DNA of 64,000 nucleotides from Glycomyces niveus (GTDB taxonomy: Bacteria > Actinomycetota > Actinomycetes > Mycobacteriales > Micromonosporaceae). The DNA lies in NCBI RefSeq assembly GCF_017592475.1, contig NZ_JAGFNP010000010.1, forward strand, positions 1 to 64,000, in the 5' to 3' direction. The notes beneath the pieces were generated by a model. The model was not told where the DNA came from and searched no databases. It saw only the letters and a list, made by a program, of their open reading frames with translations. A program made the translations under genes and the position numbers. Of the stretch, positions 56,498-64,000 are shown in pieces. The first letter of the stretch is position 1, and every line of letters starts with the position of its first letter.

Positions 56498-57623
56498 GCT
56501 TGATCTCCCCTTCCCACACGTCGTAGCGGGCGCCGGCCAGCCGCTCGGGCACGTCCCCGGCGACCGCGCAGGTGATGAGCGTCTGCGGCGCGGCCTCGGC
56601 GTACTCGGCCAGGCGCTCGCGGCGCGTGGCGTCGAGCTCGGCGAACACGTCGTCGAGGATGAGTATGGGGGCCGTGCCGTCGGCGCGCAGCAGTTCGAAG
56701 GCGCCCAAGCGGAGTGCCAGCGCCACCGACCAGGTCTCGCCGTGCGAGGCGTAGCCCTTGACCGGGAGCGAGCCGAGTACGAGGTCGAGGTCGTCGCGGT
56801 GCGGGCCGACGAGGGTCGAGCCGCGCTCGACCTCCTTGCCGCGGGCGGCGGCGAGGGCGGCTCCCAGGCGCGCGGTGAGCACGTCCTGGTCGGCGGTGAG
56901 GTCGTCGCCGAGCTCCGACTCGTAGGCCAGGTGCACTTCGGCGCGGCCGTCCGCGATCTTCGAGTGGGCCTTGGCGATGGGCTCGGTCAGGTCTTCCAGG
57001 AGCGCGAGCCGCCCGGCCATGAGCTCGGCGCCGTGGCGCGCGAGGTGGGCGTCCCAGGCGTCGAGGGTGGCCATCTCGGCGCCGCCGGGGCCGCGGCCGC
57101 CGGTCTTCTTCGCCAGGTACGCGGTGCGTAGGAGGGTGTTGCGCTGCTTGAGGACCCGTTCGTAGTCGGCGCGGACCCCGGCGTAGCGCGGGAAGCGCGC
57201 GCAGAGCAGCTCGTCGAGGTAGCGGCGGCGGGCGGACGGCTCGCCGCGCACGAGCGCCAGGTCCTCGGGGGCGAACGCGATGGCCTTGAGCGCCCCGATG
57301 ATCTCGCGGGGGCGGGAGAGGGCGGTCTTGTTCAGCCGGGCCTTGTTCGACTTGCCGGGGACGATCGCGAGCTCGGCGAGGAGGCGGCGGGACTCGTGCA
57401 GGATCTCGGCCCGGATCACGGCCTGCTCGCAGCCCTGGCGGACCAGGGGGGCGTCGGAGGAGACGCGGTGGGAGCGGAGGTTGGCCAGGTAGACCAGGGA
57501 CTCGACCAGGTTGGTCTTGCCGTGTCCGTTGGGGCCCACCAGGATCGAGGGCCCCTCGTCGAACAGGACTTGGGCGTGCGCGTAGGACCGGAAGTCCGTC
57601 AATTGCAGCTGTCGTACACGCAC
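56487..57623 (-). CDS. recF: DNA replication and repair protein RecF
   Basis: The 378-residue SMC-like ATPase has Walker A GPNGHGKT near residue 32, a signature region (GSLPVKGYASHGETWSVALA) and Walker B ILILDDVFAELD near 322. RecF loads RecA at single-strand gaps with RecO and RecR. The GTG start gives the family N-terminus (RVRQLQLTDFRSY). It lies 21 bp after gnd. Confidence 0.95.
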   Translation of the reverse strand: MRVRQLQLTDFRSYAHAQVLFDEGPSILVGPNGHGKTNLVESLVYLANLRSHRVSSDAPLVRQGCEQAVIRAEILHESRRLLAELAIVPGKSNKARLNKTALSRPREIIGALKAIAFAPEDLALVRGEPSARRRYLDELLCARFPRYAGVRADYERVLKQRNTLLRTAYLAKKTGGRGPGGAEMATLDAWDAHLARHGAELMAGRLALLEDLTEPIAKAHSKIADGRAEVHLAYESELGDDLTADQDVLTARLGAALAAARGKEVERGSTLVGPHRDDLDLVLGSLPVKGYASHGETWSVALALRLGAFELLRADGTAPILILDDVFAELDATRRERLAEYAEAAPQTLITCAVAGDVPERLAGARYDVWEGEIKRVL

Positions 57624-57644
57624 GCCTCTATGATGCCGCTTCGG

Positions 57645-58520
57645 CTATTCCGACTTGACGGCGTGTCCGCCGAACTGGTTCCTGAGGGCCGCGACGGCCT
57701 TCATCGCCGGGGAGTCCTCCTGGCGGGAGGTGAAGCGCGCGAAGAGCGACTCGGTGATCGCCGGGAGCGGGACGCGCAGGCGGATGCCCTCGTCCACGGT
57801 CCAGCGGCCCTCGCCGGAGTCCTCGACGTAGCCCTTGACCCGGTCGAGTTCCGGGTCGGCGTCGAGCGCGCGGTCCATGAGGTCGAGGAGCCAGGAGCGG
57901 ATGACGGTGCCCGAGCGCCAGGACTTGAAGATCTCCGGCACGTTGTCGACGTACTCGGAGGCCTCGAGCAGCTCGTAGCCCTCGGCGTAGGCCTGCATCA
58001 TGGCGTACTCGATGCCGTTGTGCACCATCTTGGCGTAGTGGCCCGCGCCGACCCCGCCCGCGTGCACGAAGCCGAACTCGCCTTCGGGCTTGAGCGCGTT
58101 GAAGACCGGCATGAGCCGCTCCACGTCGCCCTCGGCGCCGCCGACCATGAGGGCGTAGCCCTCGGTGATGCCCCAGACGCCGCCGGAGACGCCGACGTCG
58201 ACGTAGCCGATGCCGCGCTCGGCCAGGAGCGCGGCGTTCACGGCGTCGTCGGTGAAGCGCGAGTTGCCGCCGTCGACGACGATGTCGCCCTCGGACAGCA
58301 GCTCGGCGAGTTCCTTCACCGTGGACGTGGTGGGGTCCCCGGCGGGGACCATGACCCAGACGGCCCGCGGGCCCTCGAGGGCGGCGACGAGCTCGGCGAG
58401 CGAGCCGACGTCGGCCACGTCGGGGTTGCGGTCGTAGCCGACGACCTGGTGTCCAGCCTTCTCGAGCCGCAACTTCATGTTGCCGCCCATCTTGCCGAGC
58501 CCGATCATGCCGAGTTGCAT
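57645..58520 (-). CDS. gnd: 6-phosphogluconate dehydrogenase (decarboxylating), short form
   Basis: The 291-residue enzyme has the Rossmann motif LGMIGLGKMGGNMKLRL, VDGGNSRFTDD, GVSGGVWGITEGYALMVGG and the catalytic HYAKMVHNGIEYAMM region with Lys and His. The short, single-domain-plus form is that seen in the actinobacterial dnaN-gnd-recF block. It converts 6-phosphogluconate to ribulose 5-phosphate with NAD(P)+ reduction. The start ATG 58520 follows GGGGGGCG. Confidence 0.92.
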   Translation of the reverse strand: MQLGMIGLGKMGGNMKLRLEKAGHQVVGYDRNPDVADVGSLAELVAALEGPRAVWVMVPAGDPTTSTVKELAELLSEGDIVVDGGNSRFTDDAVNAALLAERGIGYVDVGVSGGVWGITEGYALMVGGAEGDVERLMPVFNALKPEGEFGFVHAGGVGAGHYAKMVHNGIEYAMMQAYAEGYELLEASEYVDNVPEIFKSWRSGTVIRSWLLDLMDRALDADPELDRVKGYVEDSGEGRWTVDEGIRLRVPLPAITESLFARFTSRQEDSPAMKAVAALRNQFGGHAVKSE

Positions 58521-58596
58521 GTCGCGCCCCCCTTCAAAAATGAGTTCAGGAAGGTCTTCCGCGGTTGGCGCCGGGGTCACTCACGTCGTTGTGCGG

Positions 58597-59745
58597 TCAG
58601 GCGTCCCAACGCAATGGTTGCAGCATGTACAGGTACGCGTCGTGGTTTGTGTCGGACTCCTCATCTTCGGGCGCGGGCTGCCCGGTCATCACGACGGGCT
58701 TCCCCAGTTCGTTCATCTTGAACGCGGTGTAGGGGGCGTCCACAGCGGACAGGCCGTCGAGCAGGTAGGTCGGGTTGAACGCGATCTTCCCGGCGTCGCC
58801 CTCGAGGGTGCAGTCCATCGCCTCGGAGGCCTTCGCGTCCTCGGCGCCGCCGGCCTCGACCACGAGGCCGTCCTCGTCGAAGGACAGGCGGATCGGCGAG
58901 TTGCGGTCGCCGACGAGCGCGACGCGGCGCGCGACCTCGATGAGCTCGGAGGTCTTGACCCGCAGGGTGGTTGCGTACGACGTGGCGAGGAGGCTGCGCA
59001 GCGGCGGCAGCTGGCCGTCCAGGACGCGCGAGGTGGTCTGGCGACCGCCCGCGATGAAGCCGATCATGCCCGGGGCGCCCTCGGTGCCCGTGGGCACGGC
59101 GATGGTCACGGGGCCGGAGAAGGACCCGAAGGTGCGGGCGGTGTCGGCGAGTGCCTTGGCGGGCACGAGGACCGTCACCGAGACGCTGGAGTCGCCCGGC
59201 TCCCAGGAGGAGTCGCGGATGGCCATGCGGTAGCGGTCGGTGGCGAGCATGCCGATGCCGCCGCCGCTCATCTCGACCTGGACGCCGGTCATCGTCGGCA
59301 GGGTCTCGTCCTTGCCGGCGGCGACGGCGGTCTGGGCGACGGCCTTCGCGAACTCGTCGGCGTCGATGGTGCCGATGGCTTCCGGCATCTGGGGGAGGCT
59401 CGGGTAATCCTCGAGCGGCATGGTCGGCAGGGTGAAGCGCGCCGAGCCGCAGGTGAGTTCGGCGTGGGGGCCGTCGACGACGAAGTCGACGGGCTTGTTC
59501 GGGAGGGCCTTCACGATCTCGGCGAGCAGCTTGCCGGAGACCAGGGCGGTGCCGGCGGACTCTCCGGTGACGTCGACGGTGACGCGGGTGGAGATCTCGT
59601 AGTCGAAACCGGAGATCGTCAGCTTGCCCTCGTCCACGGACAGGCGGGCGCCGGCGAGGACGGGCACCGACGGGCGGGCCGGAAGGCTCTTGGCGGTCCA
59701 CGAGACCGCGTCGGCGAAGGTGTCTCGGTCAACTTGGAACTTCAT
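58597..59745 (-). CDS. dnaN: DNA polymerase III beta clamp
   Basis: The 382-residue sliding clamp begins MKFQVDRDTFADAVSW and shows the three clamp domains, with conserved LPTMPLEDYPSLP, LATDRYRMAIRDS and the C-terminal AYLYMLQPLR. It holds the polymerase on DNA. The RBS is AAGGAGC. Its upstream gap is oriC. Confidence 0.97.
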   Translation of the reverse strand: MKFQVDRDTFADAVSWTAKSLPARPSVPVLAGARLSVDEGKLTISGFDYEISTRVTVDVTGESAGTALVSGKLLAEIVKALPNKPVDFVVDGPHAELTCGSARFTLPTMPLEDYPSLPQMPEAIGTIDADEFAKAVAQTAVAAGKDETLPTMTGVQVEMSGGGIGMLATDRYRMAIRDSSWEPGDSSVSVTVLVPAKALADTARTFGSFSGPVTIAVPTGTEGAPGMIGFIAGGRQTTSRVLDGQLPPLRSLLATSYATTLRVKTSELIEVARRVALVGDRNSPIRLSFDEDGLVVEAGGAEDAKASEAMDCTLEGDAGKIAFNPTYLLDGLSAVDAPYTAFKMNELGKPVVMTGQPAPEDEESDTNHDAYLYMLQPLRWDA

Positions 59746-59759
59746 GGTTCGCTCCTTGG

Positions 59760-60137
59760 TGCTGAAGCTCGGTTGTTCACAGCGCTATTACTAATGAACT
59801 CTCTATAGATATAACTGTCGTCGTAGTCGTCGGTGCTGTGGAAACTGTGGAAAACCCGCCTTTTCGCAGGTCTTCCCGGGACCAGGGCTGTGGACGACAT
59901 GTGCATAACCTGTGGATGAATCAGGAGCTTATCCACAGCCCCCGACAGTCGCCGAGTTTTCCACATCTCATCCACAGGTCTGTCCACAGCTTTTCCACAG
60001 GTTATGCACAGGGTTACCCACAGGAAAATCGCGAATCGAAATCGCGCTCCCGCGTGTTTTCCACATTCCGTCCACAGGCTTTCCACAGAAATGCGGGGTT
60101 ATCCACAGCTTTTCCACAGAGTTGTCCACAGGCCCGC
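59760..60137. other. Chromosomal origin oriC, dnaA-dnaN part
   Basis: About a dozen DnaA boxes or close variants occur here. Perfect TTATCCACA lies at 59929-59937 and 60099-60107; variants include TTTTCCACA (59957-59965 and others), TCATCCACA (59968-59976), TTATGCACA, TTACCCACA and TTGTCCACA. At the dnaN end, 59786-59820 is AT-rich (CTCTCTATAGATATAAC) and is a likely unwinding element. The density of boxes next to dnaA defines oriC. Confidence 0.95.
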
Positions 60138-61940
60138 TCATTCGTCGGTGTGTTTCAAACGGTTCGTCAATTCGGCGATCTGCGTGTAGAGCGCCCGGCG
60201 CTCCGCCATCTGCTTGCGGATCTTCTTGTTCGCATGCATGACCGTGGTGTGGTCGCGGCCGCCGAACGCCTGGCCGATGCGCGGCAGCGACAGGTCCGTC
60301 AGCTCCCGGCACAGGTACATCGCGACCTGGCGCGCGTTCACGAGCGCCCGCGAGCGCGAGTTGCCCTTGAGGTCGGCCGCCTGCACGCCGAAGTAGTCGG
60401 CGGTGGCCTGCATGACCTGCTCGACGGTGACCTCGGTGTTCTTGCCGCTCTCCGGAATGATGTCGTGCAGGACCTCCTCGGCGAGGCCGAGGTCCACCGG
60501 CTTGCGGTTGAGGCTCGCGTACGCGGTGACGCGGATGAGCGCGCCCTCGAGCTCGCGGATCGAGTGGTGGATCTGCGTGGCGATGAACTCGACCGCGTCC
60601 GTGGGGATGTTGAGGTCGTCCTGCACCGCCTTCTTGCGCAGGATCGCGATCCTCGTCTCCAGGTCCGGCGGCTGGATGTCCGCGAGCAGGCCCCACTCGA
60701 AGCGGGTGCGCAGGCGGTCCTCGAGGGTCTGCAGCTGCTTCGGCGAGCGGTCGGAGGAGATCACCAGCTGCTTGTTTGCGTTGTGGAGCGCGTTGAAGGT
60801 GTGGAAGAACTCCTCCTGCGTGCGCTCGCGGTCCATGAGGAACTGGATGTCGTCGATGAGCAGGATGTCGACGTCCCGGTAGCGGCGCTGGAACGCCTGC
60901 TGCCGCCGGTCCGAGAGCGAGTTGATGAAGTCGTTCGTGAACTCCTCGGTGGTCACGTACCGCACCGAGTGGGCCGTGCCCAGGTCGTGGGCGTAGTGGC
61001 CCACCGCGTGGAGCAGGTGCGTCTTGCCCAGCCCGGAACCGCCGTAGAGGAACAGCGGGTTGTAGGCCTTCGCGGGCGCCTCGGCCACGGCGAACGCCGC
61101 CGCGTGCGCGAAGCGGTTGGAGGAGCCGATGACGAAGGTGTCGAAGTTGTAGCGCGGGTTGAGCCGGCCCACCCCGTCGACCGCCTTGACCGGCGCGGTG
61201 TCCTTGTGCGCCTTGGTGACCCCGCCCCGGCGGGCCGGGTCCGGGTCGTCCGAGGGCGGGGGAGCGACCGGCGGCATCGCCCCGTGGTCCTTGCCGCCCT
61301 GGCGCGCGGCCGACTCCGAGAGCACCCGTTCCAGCTCCTCACCGGGCGGTTCGGGCGTGCGCTCCTCCCAGCGGTGCTCGGCCTCGGCCGGGCGCACCGG
61401 CTGGTGCGGGATCGCGGCGGACCGCTCGGCGGGCTCAGGGGTCTCGGGGAGGCCGATCACGTCAGTGGTGTCGAAGAGACTCGGCGGGTTCTGCGCCTGC
61501 AGCGGCCTGCGCGGCGCGGGCGGCTCGACCGGCTCCTCCACGCGAGCTTCGACCGCGGGCGGCTGACCGGTCGGAGCCTTGTCGAACGACGGCCGCTGGA
61601 AGATGATCGTGGCGTCCGCGGCCGAAGACCCGTTCGCGGGCTCCTCGGGGGCGGGCGGCTCCTCGCTCGCGGGCTCGGCCTGCTTCTCCTGCAAGGTGAC
61701 CGCGATCTGCGTGGGCTGGCCCAGGTGCCGGGAGAGGGCCTCGCTGATCGGGACGCGCAGCTTCGACTCGAAGGCCGAGCGGGCGAACTTGTCGGGGGCG
61801 GCGACGATGAACGTGCCGGGCATCGACAGCACCGGCTGCGAGAGCCGCATCCAGGCCGACTGCTGGCGGGTGAGCGCCGACGCGTCAGCCAGCTCGGCGG
61901 ACACCGCCGACCAGACTGCCGACAGATCTTGGTCGGTCAC
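60138..61940 (-). CDS. dnaA: Chromosomal replication initiator DnaA
   Basis: The 600-residue DnaA has domain I (LSAVWSAVSAELADAS), a long acidic/Pro-rich domain II (about 90-255), as is usual in filamentous actinobacteria, the AAA+ domain with GGSGLGKTH and VDILLIDDIQFL, and domain IV with GGRDHTTVMHANKKI, the DnaA signature. The GTG at 61940 is preferred (GAGGG at 9 bases); ATGs at 61949 and 61970 are possible. oriC lies on both sides of the gene. Confidence 0.97.
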   Translation of the reverse strand: MTDQDLSAVWSAVSAELADASALTRQQSAWMRLSQPVLSMPGTFIVAAPDKFARSAFESKLRVPISEALSRHLGQPTQIAVTLQEKQAEPASEEPPAPEEPANGSSAADATIIFQRPSFDKAPTGQPPAVEARVEEPVEPPAPRRPLQAQNPPSLFDTTDVIGLPETPEPAERSAAIPHQPVRPAEAEHRWEERTPEPPGEELERVLSESAARQGGKDHGAMPPVAPPPSDDPDPARRGGVTKAHKDTAPVKAVDGVGRLNPRYNFDTFVIGSSNRFAHAAAFAVAEAPAKAYNPLFLYGGSGLGKTHLLHAVGHYAHDLGTAHSVRYVTTEEFTNDFINSLSDRRQQAFQRRYRDVDILLIDDIQFLMDRERTQEEFFHTFNALHNANKQLVISSDRSPKQLQTLEDRLRTRFEWGLLADIQPPDLETRIAILRKKAVQDDLNIPTDAVEFIATQIHHSIRELEGALIRVTAYASLNRKPVDLGLAEEVLHDIIPESGKNTEVTVEQVMQATADYFGVQAADLKGNSRSRALVNARQVAMYLCRELTDLSLPRIGQAFGGRDHTTVMHANKKIRKQMAERRALYTQIAELTNRLKHTDE

Positions 61941-62548
61941 CTTCGCCATCCCTCGCTTCTGCATGTCCATGAACGGGCCGTTTCGCGAAGTTCAGAGGCC
62001 GCACCAGGTAGGCTCCGATACAGGCGATCCGCACCGCCGCACCCGGTTATCCCCAGTGCGCTCCAGCAAGTTTTCCACAGGTTATCCACAGGCCTTCAGC
62101 TGGCCTGTGCACATGCGCGCCTTGTGACAATGTTTCCTGAATCACGGTCATGACCAGCGTTTTCTTGTGAACCTCGCGACGATGCCGTTCGGGTGGCAGC
62201 GAAGTCGTCCACCATCGGGGCAAAGTTATCCACAGGCAGCTCGCAGCGGTCGCGGCGCTCCTGCACAGGCCCGGATCGTCCGCGTGCGGCGCCTGTGAAC
62301 ATGAACGGCGGCAGCGCCGAGGCAGGGGTCCGCGAGGGGCCACCCGCGGTGGCGACGGCCCGGACGCGGCGAGTAACATGAGCGAGTTGCCCTGTCGAAT
62401 CAGAGGGGCATGCCACACCCGCCGCGCGCGGCGCGGGCCGCACATGAATGCCCTGCTAGGCTGTTCTCCGCGTCCCCGTAGCCCCGAACCGGGGCTGGGC
62501 CCGAGGCCCGGCGCAGCAGCAACTTATTCGTAATGGGAGACATCCGTC
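61941..62548. other. dnaA-rpmH gap with further DnaA boxes
   Basis: No gene is seen in these 608 bp. Perfect TTATCCACA lies at 62082-62090 and 62226-62234; variants are TTATCCCCA at 62047-62055 and TTTTCCACA at 62071-62079. This is the second half of the origin and should hold the dnaA and rpmH promoters, but no promoter pair could be chosen. Confidence 0.85.
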
Positions 62549-62686
62549 GTGAGCAAGCGCACCTACCAGCCGAACAACCGCCGTCGCAAGCGCACCCACG
62601 GCTTCCGGCTGCGCATGCGGACCCGTGCCGGCCGCGCCATCGTCAACGCGCGCCGCAACAAGGGTCGCAAGCAGCTGACCGTCTGA
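62549..62686 (+). CDS. rpmH: Ribosomal protein L34
   Basis: The 45-residue protein reads SKRTYQPNNRRRKRTHGFRL and ends NARRNKGRKQLTV, the standard L34 sequence. The GTG start follows GGGAGA. It is the first gene of the rpmH-rnpA-yidD-yidC operon. Confidence 0.97.
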   Translation: MSKRTYQPNNRRRKRTHGFRLRMRTRAGRAIVNARRNKGRKQLTV

Positions 62687-62743
62687 GCGCTTGCCTCCCG
62701 GTCCCTTGCAGCCTCTAGGGGCCTCGACGAGGACGTGATCCAA

Positions 62744-63169
62744 GTGCTTCCAGCCGACGCGCGCATTCGCAGCAGCCGGGACTTCGGTTCGGCGCTCAAG
62801 CGAGGCCGCCGCGCCGCCCGCGGCGGCGTCGTCGTGCACTGGGCACCTGCGACCGCCTCAAGCGAAGACATTGCGGCCCAGCCGCCGACACCGCCCGCCG
62901 CCGATGCGAACCGCACGGCGCGGGCGGGTTTCGTCGTGTCCAAAGCCGTCGGCAACGCCGTCAAGCGCAACAAGGTGAAGCGCCGCCTCCGGCACGCCGT
63001 CGCCGCCGAACTGCCGCACTGGCCCCCCGGGACCGATGTCGTCGTCCGCGCCACCCCGCGCGCCGCCGAACGCGACTTCGCCCAGCTGCAGCGGGATCTC
63101 GCCGAGGCCGTCCAGGCGGCCCGGACCGGCAAGGGCCGCCGCCCCGACGAGCGCCGGAGCGCGCCATGA
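62744..63169 (+). CDS. rnpA: Ribonuclease P protein component
   Basis: The protein of about 141 residues has the RNase P signature GNAVKRNKVKRRLRHAV and the N-terminal RIRSSRDFGSALKRGRRAARGG. An insert of about 20 residues (ATASSEDIAAQPPTPPAADA) sits between the first strands, longer than in many relatives. GTG 62744 fits the family start (LPADARIRSSRDF); GTG 62735 is an alternative three codons upstream. It overlaps yidD by four bases. Confidence 0.95.
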   Translation: MLPADARIRSSRDFGSALKRGRRAARGGVVVHWAPATASSEDIAAQPPTPPAADANRTARAGFVVSKAVGNAVKRNKVKRRLRHAVAAELPHWPPGTDVVVRATPRAAERDFAQLQRDLAEAVQAARTGKGRRPDERRSAP

Positions 63170-63498
63170 CGCACGCCGCAGCCGAGACCGCCCCCCTCTC
63201 GGCCGAGACCCCTTCGCGCACCGGCGGAAGCATCGCCGTGCGAGTGGTCGCGGCCCCCGTCGTCGCGTACCGTCGGTGGATAAGCCCCGCGCTACCCGCC
63301 CGCTGCCGCTTCTACCCCAGTTGCAGCGCATATACCCTTGAGGCGCTGTCCAAGCACGGAGCCGTACGTGGCATATGGTTGAGCCTGCGACGGCTGGGCC
63401 GGTGCCACCCCTTTCATCCGGGGGGTCATGACCCCGTACCCCCACGGCATGACCGCGATTTGCATTCGAAGACTGAGCAGACTGGAGTCCGCAAGTGA
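63166..63498 (+). CDS. yidD: Membrane protein insertion efficiency factor YidD
   Basis: The 110-residue protein shows the conserved YRRWISPALPARCRFYPSCS and the CHPFHPGGHDPVP end, with the family's Cys residues. It helps YidC insert proteins. ATGA couples it to rnpA, and its stop overlaps the yidC start by one base. Confidence 0.95.
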   Translation: MTHAAAETAPLSAETPSRTGGSIAVRVVAAPVVAYRRWISPALPARCRFYPSCSAYTLEALSKHGAVRGIWLSLRRLGRCHPFHPGGHDPVPPRHDRDLHSKTEQTGVRK

Positions 63499-64000
63499 TG
63501 GAGTGGGCCTACGACGGCGTGTCCTGGGTACTGCTGCGATGGCATGACCTCTGGACGAAGGTCTTCGGCAGCGACAACGGCTTCCTGGCCACCGACTGGG
63601 CCTGGGTCCTCGCCATCGTCGGCGTCGTCATCACCCTGCGCATCATCCTCTTCCCGCTCTTCGTGAAGCAGATCCAGTCGCAGCGCGCGATGCAGAAGCT
63701 CGCCCCCGAGATCAAGGCACTCCAGGAGCGCTACAAGGGCGACCGGGAAACGCTCCAGAAAGAGATGATGGAGCTGTACCGGAAGGAGAAGGCGAACCCG
63801 CTCATGGGCTGCCTTCCCATCCTCATCCAGATGCCGGTCTTCCTGGCGCTGTTCCACATCCTGCGCCGCCCCGACCCGGACCAGACGAAGTTCACGGACT
63901 CCTACGGCTGGACCGGCATCGACGCGGGCCCGCTCTCGGACTGGAACTCGTACGTCCACGCGAAGCTCTTCGGCGCCCCGTTCTGGAGCACCTTCCTCAC
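63498..64000 (+). CDS. yidC: Membrane protein insertase YidC, partial
   Basis: The gene starts at ATG 63498 (a GTG one codon upstream is an alternative) and runs off the window's right edge. The visible 167 residues contain the first helix (WAWVLAIVGVVITLRIILFP), the conserved Arg in the groove (LRIILFPLF), the coiled-coil loop KLAPEIKALQERYKGDRETL and MGCLPILIQMPVFLALFHIL, all Oxa1/YidC features. No stop is present, so it is not in complete-gene lists. Confidence 0.95.
   Translation, partial: MEWAYDGVSWVLLRWHDLWTKVFGSDNGFLATDWAWVLAIVGVVITLRIILFPLFVKQIQSQRAMQKLAPEIKALQERYKGDRETLQKEMMELYRKEKANPLMGCLPILIQMPVFLALFHILRRPDPDQTKFTDSYGWTGIDAGPLSDWNSYVHAKLFGAPFWSTFL

Overview
The window is about 70% GC and carries the actinobacterial chromosome-origin block: yidC, yidD, rnpA and rpmH run rightwards, and dnaA, dnaN, gnd, recF, dciA, gyrB, gyrA, a DUF3566 gene, tRNA-Ile and tRNA-Ala run leftwards from it. 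This gene order, SARP/BTAD and SigE-type regulators, a DLW-39 micro-protein and frequent GTG starts point to a high-GC actinomycete. Glycomycetales or a related order is a guess, not shown. The window covers oriC and about 60 kb of the dnaA-side arm.

Region by region. 0-6 kb: a GH92 glycosidase overlapping a GT4 glycosyltransferase, then two unrecognised overlapping genes behind a 17-bp palindrome. 6.5-12 kb: a SigE-type sigma factor with a membrane partner, a PIG-L deacetylase with a rhodanese, an aldo/keto reductase, and an ECF sigma factor with a SnoaL-like tail next to an AhpD-like protein. 12-20.7 kb: a leftward operon of MFS exporter, Tat lipoprotein, two permeases and a fused double ATPase (Opp/Dpp or metallophore type), then a sulfotransferase. 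Repeats have entered this operon, two of them inside reading frames. 20.8-26 kb: AraC regulator and VOC protein, universal stress protein, GH43 enzyme, ABC exporter. 26-29.3 kb: a complete P450 electron-transfer operon (P450, TetR, ferredoxin, reductase). 29.3-32.7 kb: a copper operon (secreted His-rich protein and CopA) behind CsoR-like boxes. 32.7-42.2 kb: an alpha/beta hydrolase and divergent TetR with twin perfect operators, small metabolic genes, CutA, RarA, a secreted GH30 glucuronoxylanase with xylanase-type palindromes, a ProC-like reductase and a DUF4097 protein. 42.2-49 kb: a large SARP regulator, a micro-operon of two tiny membrane proteins around an ECF sigma factor, and a GlxA-type regulator divergent from an MFS gene. 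49-64 kb: tRNAs and the replication block.

Three observations stand out. Two unrelated dispersed repeats sit in frame inside proteins of one ABC transporter, a situation resembling Rickettsia palindromic elements. Two perfect DnaA boxes lie 23 kb from oriC, beside rarA. A ferredoxin gene has no ATG, GTG or TTG start and seems to begin with ATA. All functions are inferred from sequence features recognised by eye; no search was run.
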